Virus record (IMG/VR): IMGVR_UViG_3300010413_000167
Location: 1 to 24,115 of that record
Direction: 5' to 3' (one strand)
DNA length: 24,115 nt
From: a virus
The position numbers and the translations under genes are program-made. This document shows positions 15,299 to 23,177 of the stretch, piece by piece (positions within the stretch are counted from its first letter, which is position 1; every line of letters begins with the position of its first letter). The notes beneath the pieces are model-generated. The model ran no database searches and was not told where the DNA came from. It saw nothing but the letters and a program-made list of their open reading frames with translations.

Positions 15299-15798
15299 CT
15301 CCCCCTTCCATATTTTGCCGTCACCTGATCGATGTACTTTCTCAGCATCTGCTTGACCTTCAGGAGAGCGGCATCCTTTTTCCGGTCAAAAGCTGGACGC
15401 AGAAACGGTTTCGGTGTTGACCCCGGATGGTTATGCACCATCTTGTGGGGTTTGTGTTTCTGTTTTTTTGCTCCTTTCTTCCCTTGTCCAGGCAGGGCCA
15501 CCGGATGTGGTGCCGTCCCGAGTTCGACAAGGTGAGCGTGTGCCGCCTTTTTGCCAGTCCCCACGCTCACGATGATTTCTTTTGCGTTGACACGCTGTTT
15601 GATTTTGATCTCGTTGTGCAGGGTGCCGAACTCTCTGGTGACGATTTTCTTTGCTTCCTCTTGCCAGAGATACGCTCCGCGCCGCGCCGCCTTGGTCAAG
15701 GTTTTCCGACCAAGCTTTGACTCAAGCATTTTCAATGCTGCCATCAACTCCCGGTCGTCGACGCGGAGCGTAACGGTATTCAGCGACCTGCCCGCCAT
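15295..15798 (-). CDS. HK97 gp10-like tail-completion protein
   Basis: This 167-residue basic protein has the family's order of features: a helix rich in Lys/Arg (LMAALKMLESKLGRKTLTKA), AARRGAYLWQEEAKKIV, a middle strand with the motif AHAHLVELGTAPH (the hallmark YAHLVEFGT-like segment), and a PFLRPAFDRKKDAALLKVKQ C terminus. A Lys/His/Gly-rich insertion (about residues 105-125) is family-typical. The usual place is before the tail tube; here it follows the tube and precedes the chaperones. The start overlaps the tube stop as TAATG and has only a weak ribosome binding site, so coupling to the tube gene is likely. Confidence 0.9.
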   Translation of the reverse strand: MAGRSLNTVTLRVDDRELMAALKMLESKLGRKTLTKAARRGAYLWQEEAKKIVTREFGTLHNEIKIKQRVNAKEIIVSVGTGKKAAHAHLVELGTAPHPVALPGQGKKGAKKQKHKPHKMVHNHPGSTPKPFLRPAFDRKKDAALLKVKQMLRKYIDQVTAKYGRGR

Positions 15799-16208
15799 TA
15801 CGGATCCACAAAGGTTGGCTGATCGGAAATCGCCAGGGCAACACTCATGATTTGCGCTGCCGAGGCGACTGCCAGAGTGAACGTCACAGAGACGGTCGCC
15901 GAAAGGTTGGAGATCGTCCCGTCCTTGAACGTCAATCGGAAGTCGGTCGGAGTTTCGACCGTCCGCTTGTTTCGGAGTTCCTTGTGGATTGCCTTCGCCT
16001 GGTCGTAGTTCACATCGAAGTTCAGTGAACCTTCGCCGGACAGACCCCCGAGATACTCCCGGGCCAGGGAATCGTGGTTGGTGACATCGACCTTTTCGGC
16101 GACACCGGGGTCGTAGTCGATGTCGAGTGGTTCGGAAATCGGCGTGAATGTTGGCGTGGTCGCCATGTTACTCATCGCGATGGTTGCGCCGTGAGCGAGA
16201 ATTGCCAT
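15798..16208 (-). CDS. Major tail tube protein
   Basis: This 136-residue protein is the probable tail-tube subunit that polymerises around the tape measure. The region LAREYLGGLSGEGSLNFDVNYD followed by a helix (QAKAIHKELRNK) and then a FRLTFKDGTISNLSATVSVTFTLAV beta hairpin is the standard tube fold (related to lambda gpV N-domain and HK97 gp6-like tubes). There is no extra Ig domain. ATG at 16208 is preceded by AGGAGG six nt upstream, a strong site as expected for an abundant protein. The stop overlaps the next ATG as TAATG. Confidence 0.85.
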   Translation of the reverse strand: MAILAHGATIAMSNMATTPTFTPISEPLDIDYDPGVAEKVDVTNHDSLAREYLGGLSGEGSLNFDVNYDQAKAIHKELRNKRTVETPTDFRLTFKDGTISNLSATVSVTFTLAVASAAQIMSVALAISDQPTFVDP

Positions 16209-16217
16209 ATCAGCCTC

Positions 16218-16574
16218 CTAGCGCAGATGGAACACGGCAAGTTTGACCGTTGCGTCCGAAACGTCAACGTGTACCGTGTTGTCGGTCTGCATCCAACCAT
16301 CGCGTCCGAACGGACCGAACAGCGCAATGTCGTCTGCAGCGAGAGAATATGCGGTGATCGCACCGTCTCGACCGAGCTCGTCAGGCGCAGCATCGATCGT
16401 CACGGTTTGGGCACCGACATCGGTGTTCTGAACGAGGAGGATATCCCCCTCGCTCGGGGTCCAGTAATTGCCGTTGACATCGTCACCGGCAACGAAACCA
16501 ACATCCGCAGCACCGGCAACGACCGCAACGGTTTGCGCCGCCTTCGATACCGGGGTGAGTGCTGTTCTTGCCAT
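16218..16574 (-). CDS. Small beta-rich structural protein, possibly decoration or neck
   Basis: This 118-residue protein has an Ala/Val-rich N terminus, then alternating hydrophobic strands. The pattern GDILLVQNTDVGAQTVTIDA, then DDIALFGPFGRDGWMQTDNT, then VHVDVSDATVKLAVFHL matches a type of small beta-sandwich protein I know from many siphophages (LLVxN...VTI...GPF...W.Q...V.VD.S). It has no named function; head decoration or a neck role is usually guessed. ATG at 16574 has GAGG about nine nt upstream. It sits between the tail-completion and tail-tube genes, which is not its commonest place. Confidence 0.75.
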   Translation of the reverse strand: MARTALTPVSKAAQTVAVVAGAADVGFVAGDDVNGNYWTPSEGDILLVQNTDVGAQTVTIDAAPDELGRDGAITAYSLAADDIALFGPFGRDGWMQTDNTVHVDVSDATVKLAVFHLR

Positions 16575-16586
16575 CTGTTGTTACCT

Positions 16587-16606
16587 CACTTTTCTTCACT
16601 TTTCTT
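16587..16606. repeat. 10-bp tandem duplication at a gene junction
   Basis: CACTTTTCTT occurs twice head to tail. On the minus strand the repeat carries the end of the DUF3168-like gene (codons for EEK and its TGA) and then the purine-rich lead-in to the GAGG ribosome binding site of the next gene. It probably arose by replication slippage and sets the spacing between the two genes. Confidence 0.7.
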
Positions 16607-16976
16607 CGTTGAACATGGCAGTCACCATGAACTGCCACGACTTGTAGTCCGGGAAATACCCGACATCGTAGAAATTGGTGACCTCTACCCACCCGATTTT
16701 CTTTCCGCCGATGATCCCCCGGAAACCCTTGTTATCCGGGTTGAGTACCTCCTGGATTTGGTCAACGATGGCTCGAGCACCGGCTCGAGTCGTCGAATGA
16801 CCGGTGAATTGGAAATGGTGCCCGATGATTGTCCCGGCATTCGAGTGGCTTGTCGGTCCGGGAGTCTCTGAGAGAAGTCGGTAGACGATCGCATCACCGG
16901 ATCTGTCGTCCGGCAGGTAGACCGGGTACACCGGAGCGATGTGTCCGAACAGGGCAGCAAACCCAGACTCGATCAC
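16596..16976 (-). CDS. Tail completion protein, DUF3168-like
   Basis: This 126-residue protein is a minor neck/tail-terminator protein that caps the tail tube and mates it to the head. It opens with IESGFAALFGHIAPVYPVYL, followed by the polar region in which this family reads out its characteristic DxxVYRLLSETP motif, and ends in SWQFMVTAMFNEEK. I start at the GTG at 16976, which overlaps the head-closure stop as GTGA and has GGAGG seven nt upstream. An in-frame GTG at 16994 is possible but lacks a site. The stop lies in a 10-bp tandem duplication (16587-16606). Confidence 0.82.
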   Translation of the reverse strand: MIESGFAALFGHIAPVYPVYLPDDRSGDAIVYRLLSETPGPTSHSNAGTIIGHHFQFTGHSTTRAGARAIVDQIQEVLNPDNKGFRGIIGGKKIGWVEVTNFYDVGYFPDYKSWQFMVTAMFNEEK

Positions 16977-17299
16977 GTCACCACCTCCAAGCACATCAGG
17001 CTCAAGTCGCGCCGCCGACCCTGATGGTCGATGACGTGTTTGATTTGGAACAAACGGTCGCCAAACACGATCCGCCAGGTCGGTTTCAAACCGGGGTAGT
17101 ACCGCATGTTGACCTTGACATCAACCTCGGCATGTAGCTCCCGAGAGTTGATGTACTCCCGGCCTTTCAGTTCGAGCACCTCTGCCGGGTAGTCCTCGAT
17201 CTCGTCCACCCAAGATTCGACCAGTTCCCCGTCCTCGATGGACTGTGTCCGGAGGGGGGACTGGAGGGTCACGAGGTGGCGCAGTCGTCCAGCTTGCAT
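16973..17299 (-). CDS. Head closure protein (SPP1 gp16 / H_T_join type)
   Basis: This 108-residue protein has the standard head-closure pattern. It starts with MQAGRLRHLVTLQSP (beta strand after a Gly-Arg-Leu-Arg opening), and then has WVDEIEDYPAEVLELKGREY and a C-terminal YYPGLKPTWRIVFGDRLFQI segment before a final strand. These small beta-barrel proteins plug the connector ring after packaging and join it to the tail. The ATG at 17299 overlaps the upstream stop by 1 nt, and the stop overlaps the next GTG start as GTGA. Confidence 0.92.
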   Translation of the reverse strand: MQAGRLRHLVTLQSPLRTQSIEDGELVESWVDEIEDYPAEVLELKGREYINSRELHAEVDVKVNMRYYPGLKPTWRIVFGDRLFQIKHVIDHQGRRRDLSLMCLEVVT

Positions 17300-17874
17300 C
17301 AGTACATCACCCTGTTCGGCCAGAGGAGTTTTTGGGCTGTGGTGATCGGCATCTGCATCACCATCACCCCGACGATCTCGGACTCCCGGTGCTCGTACAT
17401 GTCCGAGATCGCGATGAGCATCCCGTGTTTGATGTCGTCCGGCACGTCGTCCGGCACCCCATACCCCGCGACAAACGTGACAAACACAGCATCGGTACGT
17501 GGGTACGTGCCGGGGTAGATCACGTTGTAGGCAGGGATCATGAGCGGGCTCGGGTCATCCGCGACGAGTTGATATTGGTCTGCCGCGAGTGTCTGCTCGA
17601 CGTTGTTCACGTCGTAGTAGGTGACCGAGGAAATCTCCGAAACCGGCGGCAGCGGAAGACTGATCTCCGGGTAAAACCCGTCGAGGGTCATCTTGAGAGT
17701 GCGAGACACGAGGGAGCGATTCAGGAACCCTTCAGCCCATGACGTTGCCGACTTGATCAACCCCGTCACATACGAATCCTCTCGCTTGTCGGCGAGCGGG
17801 ATCCGGAGATGTTCCTTGGTCTCTTTCAGGGAGAGCACCCCCTGTGTCGGTGGTGTCACGGTGGAGATTCTCAC
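17299..17874 (-). CDS. Head-tail connector, gp6-like (adaptor)
   Basis: This 191-residue protein opens with MRISTVTPP and the classic connector segment LSLKETKEHLRIP (residues 15-27), then DSYVTGLIKSATSWAEGFLNR, and ends with a helical AYGVPDDVP-type region containing DIKHGMLIAISDMYEHRE. That is the HK97 gp6 / SPP1 gp15 adaptor pattern: an alpha-helical ring docked under the portal. The start is GTG at 17874 and overlaps the upstream stop as GTGA. The stop overlaps the next ATG as TGATG. Confidence 0.9.
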   Translation of the reverse strand: MRISTVTPPTQGVLSLKETKEHLRIPLADKREDSYVTGLIKSATSWAEGFLNRSLVSRTLKMTLDGFYPEISLPLPPVSEISSVTYYDVNNVEQTLAADQYQLVADDPSPLMIPAYNVIYPGTYPRTDAVFVTFVAGYGVPDDVPDDIKHGMLIAISDMYEHRESEIVGVMVMQMPITTAQKLLWPNRVMY

Positions 17875-18050
17875 TTTTTCTCTCCCTCATCCGGCAGGAT
17901 TTCGAGTGCTCCACCCTTTGCCAGACTCCGCGCCCAGGTCTCCTCGAGGCGCAGCACGCGCCCCTTTCGCAGCGAGACACTCGGGCCGGCGAGCGACCTG
18001 AGCATCCTGACCCGGACTGTCGTTTTGTCTTTCGATTTTGCTTTTGCCAT
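17871..18050 (-). CDS. Small basic protein after the capsid gene
   Basis: This 59-residue protein has a very basic N terminus (MAKAKSKDKTTVRVRMLRSL) and a C terminus ending in DEGEKK. ATG at 18050 has a GGAGG five nt upstream, and the stop overlaps the next gene's GTG start as GTGA. Size, position and the SVSLRKGRVLRLEETWARSL stretch resemble the short proteins often found between capsid and connector genes in siphophages, whose core folds as a small beta motif. No function can be assigned. Its close coupling to the connector suggests a head or neck role. Confidence 0.75.
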   Translation of the reverse strand: MAKAKSKDKTTVRVRMLRSLAGPSVSLRKGRVLRLEETWARSLAKGGALEILPDEGEKK

Positions 18051-18069
18051 GATCCCTCCAAGAGGGCAA

Positions 18070-18093
18070 TGCCGGGGGTGTTGTCCCCCGGCA
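18070..18093 (-). terminator. Strong hairpin after the capsid gene
   Basis: A perfect 9-bp stem (TGCCGGGGG / CCCCCGGCA, loop of 6 nt) lies 12 nt past the capsid stop. On the minus strand it is followed by TTGCCCTCTT and then the GGAGG of the next gene, with no real U-run. It is therefore more likely a partial terminator or an mRNA-protecting 3' hairpin that raises capsid expression over downstream genes than a full terminator. Confidence 0.6.
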
Positions 18094-18104
18094 CTGCCGG
18101 GTGA

Positions 18105-19373
18105 TTACGATGCCGCGTTGATGTAGTACTTCACCGGGTTCGACCCGGCATTCTGAAGCAGACCATCGTAGCGGGCATACGCCAAAAATCCGACTTGGAG
18201 GTAGTCCGCGTAACGCTCACTGAGCCTCATCATCTGGATGCCGAGCACCTCTCGGATGAGGTACTGACTCAGGTCACCAAAGATGATCGACTTTGCGCTC
18301 GCAGCCATTGCCGCCATGTCCTGATTGATGGTGTACGGGTAGTTGAGGATGCGGTCCGGCGCACCATAGGCGAGGCCGGGTTGCCAGATCGGGAGGTCGT
18401 TCGCGTCGAGAAGTTTCTTCGCGGCGGCGAGGGTCGTGTCGGCGAACATCCAACCGACACCGGGTGCCCGACGGTGCTCCGGGTCGACCGAATGCTCGAG
18501 GTCGACAAAGTCGTCGTAGATGACGGTCGTGGTCTGACCACTCGCACCGGTTTTCCCGAGGGCAGCACCCACCACAATGCCGAACGGCAGCGTGGTTCCG
18601 GCGCCGGTCGTGAAGTGGGTGTTTGTGATTCGAGCGATCCGGGTTCCCAGAGCCTTCGCCAGAAATGCGTTCAGGTTGAATGCCGAGTCCTGAAGCAACT
18701 GCAGGGAAACGAGGACGAGCTTCGAGGTGTACATGAACGACCCGATGGACTGCTGGAGGAACGCAACATCCTGGGTGGAAACCTGCGTGTTCTCCGCGAG
18801 GATCGCTCCGGTGTTCCCGGTGTCGTTGACGGTCGGCAGCAACATGGTCGCGCCGCTCGCGGTTCGCATGATGGTTGCGACATCACGCATCCCGCCGTAT
18901 GCCTTCATCGCCTCGTTCAGTTGTCGATAGAACTCCTGCGGAACGGTGTAACCACCGGCACCGGGGGTGCCAACGGACTGCGCCGCCTGGAAGTCCGGGT
19001 CGAACCGGCGAGACATGAACTCGCGATGCTTGTCGGTCGCCCGTGGGTTGTGAATGCCACCCTTCAGGAAGAGATCAAAAGCTTCCGCCTCGAACTTCTC
19101 TTCCTCGGCGACCTGATCGGGCACCTTGTTCTCGAGACCAGCTTTCAGCCGGCGATTCTCGTCGAGCTCGAACTCGGAAGCGATCAGACGCTCCTCGGCG
19201 CGAACCCGCTCCCCGAGCTTGTCAGCATCGGCCATGGCAGCATCGAAGCTCGCCATGTCCTCTGCGGTCACGGGACTGTCGTCCCCTTTGTGGATGAATG
19301 CACGAGCCTGCTCGACGAGGTTGCCGCGCTGCTCGTTCAACTCGCGGATCAATTCCATACCTGAACTTGCCAT
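18105..19373 (-). CDS. Major capsid protein, HK97 fold
   Basis: This 422-residue protein forms the icosahedral shell. Residues 1 to about 125 are charged and helical and act as a built-in scaffold (delta domain), so no separate scaffold gene is needed. The mature part begins near AQSVGTPGAGGYTVPQEFYR (residues 131-150), so protease cleavage is expected shortly before this. Typical HK97-fold segments follow, such as TSKLVLVSLQLLQDSAFNL, LGTRIARITNTHFTTGAG and the C-terminal QVGFLAYARYDG. ATG at 19373 has AGGAGG four nt upstream; the longer start at 19391 would put that site inside the gene. A strong hairpin lies just past the stop. Confidence 0.96.
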   Translation of the reverse strand: MASSGMELIRELNEQRGNLVEQARAFIHKGDDSPVTAEDMASFDAAMADADKLGERVRAEERLIASEFELDENRRLKAGLENKVPDQVAEEEKFEAEAFDLFLKGGIHNPRATDKHREFMSRRFDPDFQAAQSVGTPGAGGYTVPQEFYRQLNEAMKAYGGMRDVATIMRTASGATMLLPTVNDTGNTGAILAENTQVSTQDVAFLQQSIGSFMYTSKLVLVSLQLLQDSAFNLNAFLAKALGTRIARITNTHFTTGAGTTLPFGIVVGAALGKTGASGQTTTVIYDDFVDLEHSVDPEHRRAPGVGWMFADTTLAAAKKLLDANDLPIWQPGLAYGAPDRILNYPYTINQDMAAMAASAKSIIFGDLSQYLIREVLGIQMMRLSERYADYLQVGFLAYARYDGLLQNAGSNPVKYYINAAS

Positions 19374-19381
19374 TTTGCCTC

Positions 19382-20179
19382 CTATGAACACTCGGCAACG
19401 TGCAATCTGATGCGCCGTTCCATGAGTGCTCGGATGTGTTCCGACCCGGTATCCGGATCGGTGTCGTCGACGATCGGCTCGTCGCCGTCGTCTCGTGGAT
19501 CGATTGGCACCACATTGGGCTGTGGCTCAACTTGCAGGGGTTCGGGGAGGTTGCAGAAACCCGAGAAATCGAAACATGCCGCTGCCGCGATTTCCTCGGT
19601 GTCATAAACCTCATCGATCAACCCTGCCTCGAGTGCCTCAGAGCCCGAGTACCACGTTTCATCGCTCATCTTTTCCAGCATCTCGGCAACCGAGTCGCCG
19701 GTCTTTCTCGCATAGATCTCGGCAATCGTGTTGCCGAGCTTATCCAGCACGTCTGCGGTGTCCCGCATGTCCTGTGCGTTCCCGATCGCCATTCCCCACG
19801 GGTTGTGGATCATGACAAACGAGGCGTCCGCTGCAGTGACGTGGTCGCCGGCCAGAGCAATCACCGAGGCAATGCTCGCCGCCACTCCCTCGATCCTCGT
19901 CGTCACCCTCGCCGGGTGGGCCCGCAGCGCGTTGTAGATCGCGAGACCGTCAAACACACTGCCGCCCGGGGAGTTGATCCTGAGCTTGATGTTCTTCGAG
20001 GTTATTCCCTTGAGGTCGTCTACGAACTTCTTCGCCGACAACCCATACCAGGAGATCGAGTCATAGATCAGCACCTCGGTCGTGTCGTCGTCCTTTGCCG
20101 CAAAGAACTCGTACCACGACCCGTCACTCTTGACCCTCTTGATCCTCTTCGCCAGTTCCTCGGGGTTGATTGTTGCCAT
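19382..20179 (-). CDS. ClpP-like prohead maturation protease
   Basis: This 265-residue Ser protease of the ClpP/S49-like phage type cleaves the capsid protein's N-terminal delta domain during head maturation. Motifs: NSPGGSVFDGLAIYNAL (residues 69-85); the nucleophile S102 in GVAASIAS; the catalytic His H125 in VMIHNPWG; and an acidic residue at D173/E174 before WYSGSEALEAGLIDEVYD. The last 55 residues are acidic and Pro-rich, a tail often used for capsid targeting. I chose ATG at 20179 because GGAGG lies six nt upstream. Longer in-frame starts at 20203 and 20245 have no comparable site. It lies directly before the capsid gene, the usual place. Confidence 0.93.
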   Translation of the reverse strand: MATINPEELAKRIKRVKSDGSWYEFFAAKDDDTTEVLIYDSISWYGLSAKKFVDDLKGITSKNIKLRINSPGGSVFDGLAIYNALRAHPARVTTRIEGVAASIASVIALAGDHVTAADASFVMIHNPWGMAIGNAQDMRDTADVLDKLGNTIAEIYARKTGDSVAEMLEKMSDETWYSGSEALEAGLIDEVYDTEEIAAAACFDFSGFCNLPEPLQVEPQPNVVPIDPRDDGDEPIVDDTDPDTGSEHIRALMERRIRLHVAECS

Positions 20180-21389
20180 CAGATCCTCCGGTGTAGGGTT
20201 CATCGATCGGGCGCAGACTGCCATTGATGAACAGTTGATCCCCATCGGGGTGGGGTGGCAGGTTTTCGAATTTCCGAGCCTCGTTGGGTGTTATCCACCC
20301 GTTCTGAATGCCTGACGCATAGAACTCTGATCTGGATTTCGAGTCCCCACGCATCAGCCCATTCAGGTTGAGCTCGCAGAAGTAAGGTGGCCGGACGAGC
20401 TTACGGTTGAACTCCTGCTCGATCGCCACAGCCCAGGACCGCAGCACGTACTGGACGAAGGCGATATTCCGCTGCTCGAGTGAGTTTCCCCACTCGACGT
20501 TCGAGTCGCTTTCGCCGATCATCTGCGGCGGCACCCCAAAGATCTTGCAGATGTCGATCGCCTGATACTTCCGCTGCTCGAGGGTTTGGGCATCGCTCGG
20601 TGTCATGACGAGGTTTTGCCACTTCATCCCCTGGTCGAGCGGGATTGCGAGACCGTCACCCGTCATGATCTTCTGAATGCCATCGAGAAGTTTCTTCCAC
20701 GTCTCCGGTTTCAAGTGACCTGGAATTTCGACCGCACCCTTTGCCATCGTGGCATTCCTGTGCAATCGAGCGACGTAGTTTTCCATGCCGAGCCCGAGGG
20801 CAATCGGCTCTGCCTGGGCGGCGATGACCGACATCCCGACGATGCCGTCAAACCCGAGACCAGGAACATGGATCATGTCGACCTGATCGATTTCTTCATG
20901 CGTCCCGTCCGCGAGGTTCACGTCGTACTTCAGCCGACCATTCTTCCGTTCGACCTTGACGGTCGAGGCCGGGAGATAGAGCAACTCGCTCGGTCGTCCT
21001 GACGTTCGGTTGATCACCGAATACAGGTTCCCCAGCGATAGCACATCGGCCATGATCAAACGCCGATACGTCGAGCTCGTCATCATCACGTTGGGACCGT
21101 CGTGGAGCAGGCGCCGGGTGGGGTGGCTCGTCGCCTTTTCCCGCGACCCGTCCGGCAAGAGCTTGAACATCTCCCAAGGCACAGAGGAAATTTGATCGGC
21201 AATCAGTGAGACGCATCGGAACACGGTTGCGTTCCGCATCGCTCGTTCTTGCGACATCGATATCCCCGACGCCGTGTCGCGACCACCCATCCAATCAATC
21301 AGCCACTGTGACGGGTCACCGAGATTGGTGCTCGGATTTTCCGGGCTCGCACCAACTGCCCGCAAAACGGATTTCGTTAGGATACCCAT
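20124..21389 (-). CDS. Phage portal protein, HK97 type
   Basis: This 421-residue protein forms the dodecameric ring at the capsid vertex through which DNA enters and to which the connector attaches. Family signatures are clear: NATVFRCVSLIADQISSVPW (about residues 53-72), the AEPIALGLGMENYVARLHRN region, the KYQAIDICKIFGVPPQMIGE segment, and the usual C-terminal GWITPNEARKFENLPP motif. The C-terminal 30 residues are polar and Gly/Asp/Glu-rich, as is common in portals. The ATG at 21389 has AGAGG five nt upstream. The 3' end overlaps the prohead protease gene by 56 nt, so the two are coupled. Confidence 0.96.
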   Translation of the reverse strand: MGILTKSVLRAVGASPENPSTNLGDPSQWLIDWMGGRDTASGISMSQERAMRNATVFRCVSLIADQISSVPWEMFKLLPDGSREKATSHPTRRLLHDGPNVMMTSSTYRRLIMADVLSLGNLYSVINRTSGRPSELLYLPASTVKVERKNGRLKYDVNLADGTHEEIDQVDMIHVPGLGFDGIVGMSVIAAQAEPIALGLGMENYVARLHRNATMAKGAVEIPGHLKPETWKKLLDGIQKIMTGDGLAIPLDQGMKWQNLVMTPSDAQTLEQRKYQAIDICKIFGVPPQMIGESDSNVEWGNSLEQRNIAFVQYVLRSWAVAIEQEFNRKLVRPPYFCELNLNGLMRGDSKSRSEFYASGIQNGWITPNEARKFENLPPHPDGDQLFINGSLRPIDEPYTGGSDGNNQPRGTGEEDQEGQE

Positions 21390-21390
21390 C

Positions 21391-21537
21391 TCAGCCTCTC
21401 ACCGCTACGAGGATTAGACCGGCACCGGCAACAACGAACATCGCGGCAGGATTGATCATCCAGACCCCGTATCCCATGACACCGCACCCGATGACCAGGA
21501 GCAGATCCTTGAAATCGAGCTTCCGTTTTCCACTCAT
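21391..21537 (-). CDS. Small two-TM membrane protein between terminase and portal
   Basis: This 48-residue gene starts with ATG at 21537, overlapping the large-terminase stop as ATGA, and stops (TGA) 1 nt before the portal start. After a short charged head (MSGKRKLDFKD) come two hydrophobic stretches, LLLVIGCGVMGYGVWMI (about residues 12-28) and AAMFVVAGAGLILVAV (about 31-46), split by an Asn-Pro turn. That predicts a helical hairpin in the inner membrane. I recognise no family. It fills the TerL-portal gap exactly and keeps the tight coupling pattern, so I regard it as a real gene. Holin-like function, or a membrane role during head assembly, is possible but unsupported. Confidence 0.7.
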   Translation of the reverse strand: MSGKRKLDFKDLLLVIGCGVMGYGVWMINPAAMFVVAGAGLILVAVRG

Positions 21538-23177
21538 ACGACTTGCTCCTCGGTGTCCCAGATCGACTGACCGTTTTCGGGGTGGATTGCAGCGCGACCG
21601 ACTGCCATGATCCCGGCGACGATGCCGTCGATACGTTCGGTCGAGACCTTTTTGTCAGGCTTGAGTAACCCGGTTGCGTTCTCGGTGACTGCCACGTTTC
21701 CCGCCATCCACCGGAGCACCGGGTTCCCCCCGTGCTCGAGCTTCCGGCTCAAGATCAGCCTCTCAAAAGCCCTCGTGGGCTCGTTCATGGTGATGACACC
21801 CTGCCGATGTTCAATCATCGGTAGTCCCTCTTCCTGAGCCCGCAACGCGAACTGCAGCGCGAGGTAGGGGTCGTAACAGATCTCCGGAATCTCGTAGAGA
21901 CGGGACTTTTCGAGCAGGGATTGCAGGATGTAGTCGTAATCGATGACGTTTCCTGGGGTCAAATGGAGCAAACCGAGGTCTCTCCAAGTGTCATACGGCA
22001 CCTTGTCTTTCTCTACCCGCTTTCGGAGAGAGTCCATCGGCAACCAAAAATCGGCAATGAGAGCGACCTTTTCTGTCTCCGGATCCGGAAATGCGAGTAC
22101 CAATGCGGTCAAATCGATGCTCGTCGAGAGGTCGATGCCGGCGTAACAACGCCTTCCCGAGAGGTGTTCAGGCAGTTCTGACCACCCTACCGGGCCGGCG
22201 CACTGGTCCCAGACATCGAGATCAATGAATCTCTCGACCTGTTCGGTCCATTCATTGCAGTGCAAACGCCTGAATGCGTTCTGATTGCGCGGGGAGTCCT
22301 GCGCCCGCTGGCATTTCTCCGCGATCTGTTCCTCTTTGACCGAGATGCCGAGATTCGGGTTACCCTTCTGCCATGTAGTTGAGTCTTTCCAGTCGTCACC
22401 CTCGTCTGGCTCACAGATGTAAAACAGGAACGCATCATCGGTGACCATGTCCTCGGGGTCGAGCACCTCGACACCATGTTTCCTGAGATCCCAGGCGACA
22501 CCCGCCATCCCGGCGCCAGCTGTGCTGATGCCGATCATGAGTGGCGACCTTCTGGCACCGGTTGAGGTGTCGATGACATCCCAGAGTCCGGAGTCGCGAT
22601 GCTGGTGGATCTCATCGAGCACCGCACCGTGGGTGTTCAACCCGTCCAGGGTGTTGTAGTCGGCACTCAAAGGCTCGATCTTCGCCCACAGATCCTCGAC
22701 GACGATCGATGTCTTCATCGGCTTAGAGAACTGCCGCAGGACCGGGCTCTGGAGGATCATGCGCCGCGCCGCTTCCCAACAGATCTTCGCCTGATCCCTC
22801 TTTGTGGCGACCGTGTAGCACTCGCTGCCAGCCTCGTTGTCGAGAAACATCACGGCGAGCAGGAGACCGGCGGCGAATTCGGTTTTGCCGTTCTTCCGAG
22901 CCACCTGGATGTAGATGTATCGGTACCGACGAGACCCGTCCGGGCGCAACCACCCGAATGCCATCCGAACAATGAATTTCTCCCAGTCCGAGAGAATGAA
23001 CGGTTGTCCGGCCCATTCGCCGCTGCCGTGTTTGAGGTGCTTCTGGAAGAAGTCGACTGCCCGCTGTGCCGCCTCGGGATAGTAGCGGAATGGAAAACCA
23101 CTCGTGCCCTGGCGTTTGAGGTCTGCCTCGTGCCGGTCGTAGGCTTGCTGCTCGAGCTTCCCGATCATCCTACCCAT
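21534..23177 (-). CDS. terL: Terminase large subunit (ATPase and nuclease)
   Basis: This 547-residue packaging motor belongs to the Terminase_1 type. The N-terminal ATPase has an atypical Walker A, ARKNGKT (residues 93-99), and a Walker B AVLDEIHQH with D188/E189. The C-terminal RNase H-like nuclease supplies acidic residues at D349 (YAGIDLS), D436 (CYDPYLA) and D517 (RIDGIVAG). It pumps DNA through the portal and cuts concatemers. Family length is normal and no lesion is seen. The ATG at 23177 has GAGG six nt upstream; an in-frame ATG at 23168 is an alternative. Its stop overlaps the start of the next small gene as ATGA. Confidence 0.96.
   Translation of the reverse strand: MGRMIGKLEQQAYDRHEADLKRQGTSGFPFRYYPEAAQRAVDFFQKHLKHGSGEWAGQPFILSDWEKFIVRMAFGWLRPDGSRRYRYIYIQVARKNGKTEFAAGLLLAVMFLDNEAGSECYTVATKRDQAKICWEAARRMILQSPVLRQFSKPMKTSIVVEDLWAKIEPLSADYNTLDGLNTHGAVLDEIHQHRDSGLWDVIDTSTGARRSPLMIGISTAGAGMAGVAWDLRKHGVEVLDPEDMVTDDAFLFYICEPDEGDDWKDSTTWQKGNPNLGISVKEEQIAEKCQRAQDSPRNQNAFRRLHCNEWTEQVERFIDLDVWDQCAGPVGWSELPEHLSGRRCYAGIDLSTSIDLTALVLAFPDPETEKVALIADFWLPMDSLRKRVEKDKVPYDTWRDLGLLHLTPGNVIDYDYILQSLLEKSRLYEIPEICYDPYLALQFALRAQEEGLPMIEHRQGVITMNEPTRAFERLILSRKLEHGGNPVLRWMAGNVAVTENATGLLKPDKKVSTERIDGIVAGIMAVGRAAIHPENGQSIWDTEEQVV

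Noticed and set aside
18195-19364. Long open frame on the plus strand opposite the capsid gene
   Set aside because: It mirrors the capsid codons, has no ribosome binding site or recognisable domain, and overlaps a certain gene fully. It is a GC-driven antisense shadow. The same holds for 2-790, 4072-5040, 5703-6785 and 10357-11076.
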